A stretch of DNA of 64,000 nt from Margaritispora aquatica (lineage: Eukaryota > Ascomycota > Leotiomycetes > Helotiales > Discinellaceae), in the NCBI GenBank assembly GCA_007644065.1, contig VJWN01000016.1:295207-359206 (forward strand), given 5' to 3'. Position numbers and translations under genes: made by a program. The notes beneath the pieces were generated by a model. It was not told the origin of the DNA and made no database searches. It saw only the letters and a list, made by a program, of their open reading frames with translations. The stretch's first letter is position 1. Every line of letters starts with the position of its first letter. This document shows positions 1 to 10,104 of this stretch, one piece after another.

Positions 1-2404
1 TTAGTGTTTAATAAATACTATATTTGGATAGACCGCGAGATATATACTAAAGACTTATAAAAAAACTATATTATTACTAGATAATTTAGAATTATAGAAC
101 TTTATAATAAAAAATATTATTTAATCCTTATAGTTTAAATATATTTATATTATCTTAGTTAAGGAAGGCTACTATAATACTTTAAGGTAATATTTAAGTT
201 TATATTTAATACTAAAATAGTAAAAATATATTCGATTTATATATTACTAGTAGAACGTCTTATAGAAGACTACTTTAAGATTACCGATAAAGTATAATTT
301 TATAAAACTATCCGTTTTCTTTATTTATTTAGATATATAAAAAGGAAAATTATAATATTACTCGAATTATACGATTACCGAGCCCTAGAAAGGCTATTCC
401 GACTAAGCTATATCGTAAACTATATTAGTTAATAAGGGAGAGATAGCTATAAATCTACGAATATTAAAAGATACTACGCTAGCTAATAGAAAAAAGATAG
501 CTATAAGTCTACGGATATAAGAAGATACTATACTAGAGAGAGAAGAGATAGCTATAAGACTATAGACCTCGAAAGATAAAGTTAAAATATTAGTAAAAAA
601 TATAGATATAAGTTCTATTATAGTTATAAATCTATTTTTTAAAGAATCTAGATAATAGATAAAAGCTAATAGATTTAAATATATTAACTAATAGACTTAA
701 AAAGATTAAAGATAAAGCTTTAATAGATTCGGAAATAAGGATAAGGTTCTTCTAGTATAGTAAGAGGATAAAAGGGACAGTCTTTTTTAATTACAGTTTA
801 AGTTAGTAAGAATAAATAAAGGCTAATGAGATTACTCGGAGGTATATTACTTTAAGTACTATCTATAGATTTTATACTAATACTTAGAACTTAGAATAGT
901 ACGTAATATAGATACCGAGATTTATATATATCTTTTTAAAAAGATCTAAGTAAAAGTATATAATTTTTTTTACTATAATTCTAAGTTTCGAAAAGTAGAT
1001 TATAGTATTACTATACTAGGCTTCTGTCGTAACCTATTACTAGTATAAGTATATATAGTATACTAGGCCTTTTATAAATTTTATAGAGTAGAAGGGTCTA
1101 TATTTATAGGATACGTTATAGGATTTAAAAAGACGATAATAGTATATACTATCTATAATATTTAATACTAGTTTAACGATATATAAAGTATTATTTATAT
1201 AATTTAAGATAATTATCTTTCTCTCCCCTTTCTAGTTATATCTACTATATATCTAAATAAGAATAAGATATTAGTTAAGTATAGACTTACTTAAAAAAAT
1301 ACTAATAGTAATTAAAATAATCTTATAGTTAAAAAAGGAAAACTCTTCTCTTTATTAGTCCTCTAAATCTATAATAAGTTTTATTTAAAAAAAAATATAA
1401 TATCTCTGTCGTTTATAGCTATTAAGGTATTAATAAGACGATAAGATACAGCTTTCTTTTCTATTTATTTTTATACTATAAATAGTCCGCTAATATATAC
1501 TAAATAAAAAATATAGTATATTATATTAAGTATAAAGTAAAATAGATATAAAAGGAAAATAAAATATTATAGAATTAAATATATAATAAGATTATAGATT
1601 TAGATAATATATAAAATAGTAGCTTTATTAAGTAGACTATTCGTCTTAAAGAAACGTTCCTAACTATAATAAAGTTCTAGCCACTTTATAAGTAACTAAT
1701 ACTTAGATTTATAACTAAGTCTAATATTCTAAGTATTAATTCTATCACTTAAATACTATTAAATACGTATATTTTTCTTATATATATAAACCCTAGATAG
1801 AAAGTTAGCTTAGATAATTTCTATAATAAAACAGATACTTAAGTAAAAAAAGCTAAGGCTATATATTAAACCTAATAAAGAGAAGACGTTTATAGTAATA
1901 TAGTTTATAGATTAATAAATATACTTATAATTATAAAGGTAATAATAATATTCTATAAAATAAATAAAAATAAATTAAGAATAAATTAGTCTATTAGAAC
2001 GAGATTAACCTTAAAAACTAGAACGATTTTAAATAAAACGATTAGATTAGATTTTTTCGAGCTTAACTTTCGTTTAATATCTATAGTATAGCTTTAACTA
2101 TACCTTTACTATTAAAGTAATTAGAATCCTAAGATCTAGATATAATAATTCTTAATAATAAATAATATTATTAAAAAAAAAATAATTAAAGTTAATAACC
2201 CTCGAGAGAACACCGTATAGATAAAGCTAAAAAAAGTAATAGATAAAGTTATAAAAATAAATTAGAATAAGGTTTAAAAAGGAATAGTATATAAAAGAAT
2301 AAAAATAAGTAAAAGAATAGACTTTTAACGATACTAATCTATAGAACTATATATATACTAATTAAAAAAAGGGAATATGCTTTTAAAGGTTATACTAAAC
2401 TAAC
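1..2404. repeat. AT-rich RIP-degraded repeat DNA, no intact gene
   Basis: Extremely AT-rich sequence, dense in TA steps and poor in CA/TG steps, with no open frame of useful length on either strand. This is the pattern left by repeat-induced point mutation (RIP) in ascomycete repeats. A short degenerate direct repeat of about 50-60 bp, keyed on 'agatagctataa', occurs three times at about 445-570. I could not assign a transposon family to this part; it may be the upstream portion of the same or another retroelement as at 5600-7260. Confidence 0.7.
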
Positions 2405-2850
2405 TAAGGTAAGGATATATACTTATAGAGAACTATTAAATTATTTAACACTATTTAAATTTAAGTATATATACTTATAATAGACTACTAGATTATCTAA
2501 TACTATTTAAATTCAAGTATACGTACTTATAGTAGACTACTAAATTACTTAATACTATTTAAATTTAAGTATATATACTTATAGTAGACTACTAGATTAC
2601 TTAATACTATTTAAATTCAAGTATACGTACTTATAATAAACTACTAGATCGCCTAATACTACTTAGATATAAGAATATATACTTATAGTAGACTACTAGA
2701 TTATTTAATTCTATTTAGATATAAAAATATGACTTGTAATAGACTACTAGATTACTTAATTCTATTCGAATATAAGAATACATATTTATAATAAACTATT
2801 AGATTATTTAATTCTATTTGAATATAAAAATATATACTTGTAATAAACCT
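2405..2850. repeat. Minisatellite with ~52-bp unit (about 8-9 copies)
   Basis: Head-to-tail copies share the core 'tagactactagattactta' followed by a 'tactatttaaattcaag' segment. Successive copies begin about 50-52 bp apart. Copies in the first half alternate 'tatatac' and 'tacgtac' variants; later copies drift to 'attctattt(a/g)'. No coding capacity. Differences between copies are mostly C/T and G/A transitions, as expected if RIP acted on a tandem array. Confidence 0.8.
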
Positions 2851-3329
2851 TAAGATTATTAATATATAAAAAGATATATTTAAATTAACTATAAAAGTAA
2901 AGTTAAATCGAATAATATAAAAAAAAATACTTTTAAAATAATAAAAAAGTTAAAGTTAAATTAACTAATATAAGAAAAGATATATTTAAATAACTATAAA
3001 GCTAAAGCTAAATCGACTAATAGAAAAGAAGACGTACTTAGTAATCAACTATAAGATAAGATCTAATATAACGAATATTTAAAAAAATATTTTTAGTAAT
3101 AAACTATAAAACTATATAAAAGTTAAGATAATAGTCTTTTAAATTAACTATCTTAGGGAATAAGAATTAAAGAGATAGTTTTATAAGTTAACTACTTTAT
3201 ATATAAAAGTCGAAAAGATATTCTTTTAAATTAACTATTTTACGTATAAAAAACGAAGAAATAGCTTTAGAAACTAACTACTTTATAAGATAGGAATTAA
3301 AGAGGTATTTTTCTAAGTTAATTATTTTA

Positions 3330-4375
3330 GAAAATAGAAATTAAAAAAATAGTCTTAGAAATAAACTATAAAGATAACTAGAAGTTAAAGTATAGACTTA
3401 AAAACTAATTACTTTATAAAATAAAAATTAAAAAATAACCTTAGAAATAAACTATAAGGATAACTAAAAGTTAAAGTATAAGCTTAAAAACTAATTACTT
3501 TATAAAATAAAAGTTAAAGAAGTAGCCTTAGAAATAGACTATAAGAATAACTAGAAGTCGAGTTATAGGCTTAAAAACTAACTACTTTATAAAATAAAAG
3601 TTAAAAAAATAGCTTTAGAAATAAACTATAAAAATAACTAGAAGTTAAACTATAAGCTTAAAAACTAATTACTTTATAAAATAAAAGTTAAGAAAGTATC
3701 TTTATAAATAGACTATAAGATTAATTAAAAGTTGAAGTACTACTTTAGAAACTAACTATAAGATTAACTAAAAGTTAAGGCGTTGTTTTAGAAACTAACT
3801 ATAAGAATAACTAAAAGTTAAGGCGTTACTTTAGAAACTAACTATAAGAATAACTAAAAGTTAAAGTATTACTTTAAAAAATAACTATAAGAATAACTAT
3901 AAGTTAAGACGTTACTTTAAAAAATAACTATAAAAATAACTATAAGTCAAGATATTATTTTAAAAACTAACTATAAAATTAACTAAAAGTCGAGATACTA
4001 CTTTAGAAACTAACTATAAAAATAACTAAAGGTCGAGACGTTACTTTAAAAACTAACTATAAGAATAACTAAAAGTTAAAACGTTATTTTAGAAACTAAC
4101 TATAAGAATAACTATAAGTTAAGGCGTTACTTTAAAAACTAATTATAAAAATAACTATAAGTCGAGACGTTATTTTAAAAACTAACTATAAGAATAACTA
4201 TAAGTTAAGACATTACTTTAGAAAATAACTATAAGAATAATTATAAGTTAAAGTACTACTTTAGAAATTAACTATAAGAATAACTATAAGTTAAAGTATT
4301 GTTTTAAAAACTAATTATAAGATTAACTAAAAGTTAAAACGTTATTTTAGAAACTAACTATAAAAATAACTAATA
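3330..4375. repeat. Minisatellite with 43-bp unit, with an 86-bp dimer at its left end
   Basis: From about 3730 the unit with core 'aagttaaggcgttactttag' followed by 'aaactaactataagaataact' repeats with a spacing of exactly 43 bp; I measured unit starts at 3770, 3813 and 3856. Left of this (about 3330-3730) equivalent points lie 86-87 bp apart (3381, 3467, 3554), so a two-unit dimer is the repeating block there. One stray partial copy recurs at about 4728-4790. Copy-to-copy changes are mainly transitions. No coding capacity seen. Confidence 0.85.
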
Positions 4376-4945
4376 GTAAATCTATTAATCTACTTCGAGT
4401 ATTAATCTACCTATTAGGTATTTAATATACTTTTTAGCCTACTAGATTTAGTTAATAGCTTAAATAATCTTTTCTATTTATCTTTAGATAGAGCTAGTAA
4501 CTTTTATATAGTTCTTATTATATTCTTAGTAGTACGCTTAACCTTCTATATAGTAACCTTAGCTTATTTATAAATAAGTTATCTTTAAAAGTATTAGAAA
4601 TTATTAAGCTTAGTATAGTAAGTCTTAATATTATCTAGAAGTTAATCGTAAGTTTGCTCTAAGAATAAGTTAATTAATAAGTCTAATAAATTAAGGTTAA
4701 GATAAAGAAAGATACTAGAGTTATTTAAATAAAAGTTAAGGTATTACTTTAGAAATTAACTATAAGAATAACTAAAAGCTAAGACGTTAACCTTATAGAT
4801 AAACCTTAAGCTAATTAGTAGTTAAAGATAGATACTTTTAAACTAATAATATCGTAAGAAAAAAGAAAAGAGAATTAAATAGATTAATAAATATTTATTA
4901 AGGAATTAGTTTAAAGATATATATATATATATAAAAGTTATACTA
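4376..4945. repeat. AT-rich RIP-degraded DNA
   Basis: Continuation of the degraded block between the minisatellite and the GC-richer island. It contains one isolated copy of the 43-bp unit at about 4728-4790 and a short AT dinucleotide run at about 4918-4935. Nothing else recognised. Confidence 0.6.
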
Positions 4946-5110
4946 TGTCGGAATTAGGCTTGATCTATGTCTGCTAATAGCACCTGTATAGGAATTAGGC
5001 TTAGTCCGTGTCTGCCATTGGCACCTCCGTGGCACCGTTGGCACCGCCGTGGCACTGGTGGCATGGTTGGCAAGTCGTAAATCACCTAATAACTTCCGGA
5101 TTTGCGGATA
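4946..5110. other. GC-rich island inside RIP-degraded block
   Basis: About 165 bp of balanced base composition with short imperfect repeats of 'ggcacc(g/t)(c/t)(c/t)g' type (about 5010-5065). It also carries a duplicated 'ggaattaggctt' (4949 and 4991), each followed by a 'tgtctgc' (about 16-20 bp apart). Its flanks are heavily mutated to TA-rich sequence while this piece keeps CpG and CpA. It could be the edge of an element, a later insertion, or a stretch too short or too unique to be targeted by RIP. No ORF of note. Confidence 0.5.
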
Positions 5111-5139
5111 AATAGACTCGGATATACCTCTAGTATTAG

Positions 5140-7260
5140 TAATATAAAGAATAGTAGTACTTGTAAAAGCTATACAAGAAGTTAAGAAGCTTAAGGTACA
5201 ACGTTAGATTCGTAACGCTTTTAATATAAAAAACGGCCCTAAAGTTAACGCTATATATAATCTATCTCTTAACGTAGATATACTAGTATAGAGAGAAGGA
5301 AACGTAGAAAAGAGTAGCTTATAGTCTAGACTATACAAGCTAGTAAGTCTAGATAGAAAGACCTGCATTATCGAGATACTAAGTAGCCCTACTCCCTTTC
5401 GTTCTATATTAGTAAAGCTATACTATATAGAAGTAGAATTAGTAGTAGCGTTAAACGATAAATAGGAAATACTACTATAAAACTCTTAAAACGTTAGTCC
5501 TAATATCTAATCTAGCGCTACTAACGTAGTACTAGTCCCTCTTAGGCTTATTAATATTATACCTACTATTCCCGCTATCGAAAGAAATAGAGATATACCT
5601 CGATAAATACACCCCTTTATATCCTTTATTAGGATATATATTAGTAATTACTTTTAGTAGTATAACTCTAGGCTCGTAGAAGTGCTAGGCCTAATAGAGA
5701 AAGGCGTGTTTAAGAAGATTGATACTAATTATATCCTTACTAGAATATATATATTTAAATTAAGATTCGTTAACAGCGTTAAGAACGAAGGTATAGATAA
5801 TACTTTTAAGAAATTACGCCTAGTTATATAGGTATATAAGGATCTTAACAAGAGTACTGTACTAACGTAATCACCTACTATTTAGCGCGCTAGTTAGCGC
5901 TGGTTACTCTGTTTATTAGTAATAATATAGCCTATAGAAATACGTCTATATCTACGTAATATCTCTTAAGTATACGTATAATCCTCTACAAAGCTTATCC
6001 GCGAGTTCTATATTATCGTACCTCTAGAACTATACGAGTAGATAAAGATTAAGTTAGGGTTAATTGTTAAGGTTATTAAGCCTCTATATAGAGTTTCTAA
6101 GTTAGAAAACTATTAGTATAAAACCTACCTTAATTACTATATTATAAACCTCGATATAATATAGTTAGTATATAACCCCTACCTACTTTACTCTATAACT
6201 ATATATATAAGCGCTGATTATTCTAAAATCGTATACGGAATCGTTAGATTATAAATAGATAATATACTTTTCGTCGCTAACTCTACCTTCGCTAATAAAA
6301 AAGAAAAAGAGCTTAATAAGGCCAAGTTTCTAGCTAAGGAGCGTAAGTGCCTAGGTACTAATCACCCTTTAAAATTTAATAGAGGCTTGATCTAACTATA
6401 CGAAGATAACGTTATTAGTATTACTTAGGAGTACTAGTATAATAATCTTTTACTTGTATCGATATAGTATACTTTGTCTATAAGTACTAGAGGTATTATA
6501 CGAGAAGGCCTCTCTATAAAAGAATAGTATATTGTCCAACGAGTACGAGTAGTATATATCGCTACTATATACTAACTAGAGGTATCCTTCGACCTTTTCT
6601 ACGTTATCTAAGTAGTAGACCCTATACCTAAAGATATTAAATTATTAAATAAACGTATTTTATAATAGATAGAAAACAGTAAAAAAGGCCTTAAATACGT
6701 GCCTTTACGAGAAAACCTCTAACTTCTAGTATTTATAGATATTTCGTTCGTAAATAATAGAGATCTTTCTTTATAACTCAGCGTCGTTATTACTTTTACT
6801 AACGAAAAGGGTAATATAAACGTTATTTATTATATTTTAATTAAATATAAAAGAGTTATACGTAGTATACTTACCTTAGAGCTCTACGCTATAGTATATA
6901 GCTTCGATATCGCTAGAGCTATTAAGGCGACTACTAATCGCGTGCTCGGCAAGGATATTTTTCTAGTAATATATACCGATTCCAAGTTACTCTACGATTA
7001 CCTTGTAAAGCTTAGTACTACTATAGAGAAGCGCTTAATAATTAATATACTATACTTACGCTAATCCTACGAGCGTAGAGAGATCACGTAGGTAAAATAG
7101 ATCATAGGAGATATTAATCCTACTAATACGATAACGAAGAGTAGTACTACTATTAGTAGGAAGGTTGTATATAACGTACTAAAAAAGCTTATCGATACTA
7201 ATTTCGTCAACTTAAAGGCTATAGGATAGGTAGAAAGGGACGGTAAGGATATATAAAGTA
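5140..7260 (+). mobile_element. Degenerate Ty1/copia retrotransposon (RT and RNase H region), RIP-inactivated
   Basis: Read on the plus strand, conceptual translation from about 5600 to 7230 follows the order of a copia-type reverse transcriptase and then RNase H. Near 5810-5920 a stretch resembles the conserved start of the fungal copia RT (a 'RLV' segment, then an 'SPT' segment). Near 6730-7200 an RNase H-like stretch ends in a typical 'D-I-N-P-T' segment. Many positions where the family has Gln read TAA or TAG (for example at about 5829, 5868 and 5882), which is what C-to-T change in CA dinucleotides produces. No intact frame remains, and I could not delimit the LTRs. The 5140-5600 part is assigned only by continuity. 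Confidence 0.75.
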
Positions 7261-8280
7261 CGGGAAATCAGGGTTAGGATATATAAAGTCCGGGAGAGTA
7301 TAGGAACTCTATATATAGTATTCTCTAAGAGAGTATTCCTTTTATTTTAAAGTTATTCTAGTATTAGTATATATACGTAGATATATAGGTTACTATATAA
7401 GGTATAAAGATTAGGTAATAGGAATAGGCAGCTCTTATTGGTCCTTTGTTATATAACTAAGCCTAATCGGGATAAAGGAGGTTATGGATACTTAAGTAAG
7501 AACCTTACTCTATAGCTTTAGAGAATACAAGAACTATACTATTTAACGAATACACCGTATCCTGTTGCAGGCTACACGTATTCAGAGTGTTGTAACCTAC
7601 AGGTGCTAAGCGAGGCTCGCTACAGGCTGGTAGGTGCTATGGGCTGTAGTGAGGTTCGTGATCTGGGATACACAAGGTACCTGTGTGTTTGAATATCAGC
7701 CAGAAGCCAAGAAGTATCTTGGTGCGTTATTCCACGTCCAGGTAGTGAGTGAATGGTGGAATTCATCATCTCATCTCATTTCACTACCGTCCGGACTTGA
7801 ATTGAAATTGAACTGAAATTGAAACGAACTAGATTGGTGAACTAACTAGCTGGGTTGTCAGTCCACATACCCAGGCAAGTATTCAATGAGAGGGATCATG
7901 CACATTACATTATTGCTAGGGTTGAACATTTGAACCATAGGTAGGTAGGTGGGTCGTCATATGCGAGGACAAGTTCGAGGGGAAGCGCGCTTTGCGATTA
8001 TATGAGAAGTATGTGCTTGCCATCTATATATTCAACTACCTACCTAACATCTGTCTCTAACAAGCGAGACGGGCCCTGTAATGAGATACGTCGAATTTAG
8101 CGGTATAGTTATAGTAACGTCGGTAAAAGTTAAATAAACTTTGTAGCTACTAAAGGTGTAGGTGTGACAAGGACGTTTGTGGCTGCACCTCTCCCTTTGC
8201 GGTAAAATTCCTATTTCCAAAGCGTCAGCCTCAAACACCGCCAAACTAAAAATTAACCACATTGCTTAATATCCACCGTC
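7261..8280. other. Border between degraded repeats and gene-bearing DNA
   Basis: 7261-7560 is still AT-rich and probably the tail of the retroelement (long terminal repeat not resolved). Base composition becomes balanced at about 7560 and stays so. A small frame at 7634-7816 is unsupported by any recognisable domain and I do not call it a gene. 8080-8150 shows a last patch of TA-rich degraded-looking sequence. Any promoter of the gene starting at 8281 would have to lie here; I saw no clear TATA or CCAAT element. Confidence 0.5.
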
Positions 8281-8952
8281 ATGAATCCGGAAAAGCCCAG
8301 CGTTCTTGGACAATCATATGAGCGAGCTTCAATGACAGCGAGAGCCTTCTTCGAGCTGTCCATGCTTGCAGTAGGGGTCCATATTGTTGCCATTGTCTAT
8401 TACCGATATCTCCCAGCTACTGCACCATACTACAAACTCATTTCGAATGTGGGTCTCCTCATCGCCCCGGCATGGTTCTTGATTTCTAGCTGTCAACTCA
8501 TCGGCCAGGTACACGAGACATACGAACCAAGCAACTGTCGCCGAAGATTCCACCGTCGCGCTACAGGCTGCGATTGCGCCGTCAAGATCTTTAAGCTGGG
8601 AGAATCCTACGTCGATGAATTCGAGAGCACCTACCTGTCCTACTACGCCCGCAGAATCTGTCTACTAGTCACATCGCTGCATATTTCACGATTCTGGTGG
8701 ATGTCGTCGCAATGGCTCGGGTTACCCATCATTGGAGTCTTAACCTCGCCGCTTCTTGCAGACCTGGGCTTTCACACCCCCTTTGTGATTCTGCGAGCGC
8801 TCTTTGTCAGTGTGTTCAACTGGATGTGGTCGGGGGTTGGTCTGGTGGCGACATATTGGCTGCAGGAGTATGTCTGGGTTGTGATGGGCGTTGTACTAGA
8901 CGATTTCTATAGCGATGTTCATCGCAAGATAGAACGGGAATTCAATCCATAA
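8281..8952 (+). CDS. Hypothetical multi-pass membrane protein, intronless
   Basis: Single open frame of 223 codons starting MNPEKPSVLG and ending EREFNP. I do not recognise a family. Hydrophobic stretches suitable for membrane spanning lie at about residues 23-45, 53-76, 145-165 and 170-205. A hydrophilic Cys/Arg-rich loop (about 80-100, with 'CRRRFHRRATGCDC') sits between the second and third. Codon use and composition are normal, unlike the degraded block just upstream, and the frame shows no RIP-like stops, so it is probably a live gene rather than a relic. It is the first gene after the repeat block, a position often held by fast-evolving or lineage-restricted genes. No intron signals are needed. 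Function unknown. Confidence 0.65.
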   Translation: MNPEKPSVLGQSYERASMTARAFFELSMLAVGVHIVAIVYYRYLPATAPYYKLISNVGLLIAPAWFLISSCQLIGQVHETYEPSNCRRRFHRRATGCDCAVKIFKLGESYVDEFESTYLSYYARRICLLVTSLHISRFWWMSSQWLGLPIIGVLTSPLLADLGFHTPFVILRALFVSVFNWMWSGVGLVATYWLQEYVWVVMGVVLDDFYSDVHRKIEREFNP

Positions 8953-10104
8953 CAGACTCCACTGGTAAGAGGATGAGCGATCCCTGCTCTTTCTACTAAG
9001 TCGAAGGGGCCCTGTGCGTAGCGAACCAAATTGACAAACTACCGACTTCCACTTCTTCTCCCTTTATACTTTACCTGGAACGAGCTTCTTTGATATCAGT
9101 GCCTCAAGTCAACAGCACTCTGTTTGTTATTGCCTAGTGGTGTGCGTAAAGAGAAATGGGTTAAAAAAGCAATATATTAATAGCAGTTTTATAGACTTAC
9201 TTGAAAACTTTTTTGTAATTCCAAAACTCTAAATTTGTCTCGTGACAACGTGCATCTCGAGTCACAGGGACGGACATTACCCATCTAGGTAGCTAACACA
9301 AACTAAGTCCACACGAGAAGCAAAATACATCATCGATACCAAACAACAGCTCCATCCTCTCTCTACACGATGAATCATACATACACCTCAATCCCTCACC
9401 TGACATAAACAACACTTGCGCTTACCTTAGTTCGACTCCCCGCTCTGGAGGTATATAACCTACCTTCGTCTGGTCCCTCGAGGTCGAGGACCTTTCTTCT
9501 TCTGCAGTGCTTTTCTTTTCGTTTATTATTATCGTGCTTTATAGATGGTTTTCTTTTGTTAGTGGTATGTGGTGGTGTTTGAGTTTGTGTTTAGTCCGCG
9601 GGGGGGGGTGGGGGGGGGTAGGTGTCGTCTCAAAGGAAGACAGCGGATTGCGTTTGAGATTTGGGCATGGATCTGGTATGGGGGTGGCTAAAAAGAAAGG
9701 CAGTTGAGTTTGCGATATTGGGGATTGCCAAATAAGAGAATAGGCGTTGTCAAAAGAAATACAACGGATTTGGATTTTCGAAACAGGTGTCGCTAAAAAG
9801 AATGACAGTGGGGTTGGATGATTTGGATTTGGAAATGGTAGAACAACAAAGGACAATAAAAAATCTTTAGGCTGAGGAGATAGAAAATAAAATCTCAAAG
9901 CGAAAACACCTAGTCTTTGTATTTCCTTACTTGAATCTGATTTTAGTGCTCTCTCATCCAAAGGAAGTTGTCTTTGTGAAGTGACGATTGTAAGATTGCT
10001 TAGGTTGAAAGGGGCTCGCTTAATCCCACATCCAAATCTTGAAAAACAATTCACCATCGCCATCTCCTTCAATCTCTCTTCCTCTCTCTCTCCCAAGCCT
10101 ACAA
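8953..10104. other. Intergenic region with poly-G tract and ragged ~60-bp repeats
   Basis: Lies between two genes that end towards each other. 9600-9618 is an almost pure G run (two blocks of 8-9 G). From about 9620 to 9840 four ragged copies of a 45-65 bp unit follow, each with a 'gtcg/gttg-(t)caaaa/ctaaaaag-aa-(g)acag(c/t)gg' core, ending in 'tttgga' or a variant. The long minus-strand frame across 9539-10111 is a by-product of this repeat and has no recognisable domain, so it is not called. The stretch probably contains the 3' ends of both neighbours. Confidence 0.45.

Noticed and set aside
445..570. CRISPR-like short direct repeats
   Set aside because: Only three degenerate copies of unequal spacing in eukaryotic RIP-mutated DNA; not a CRISPR array.
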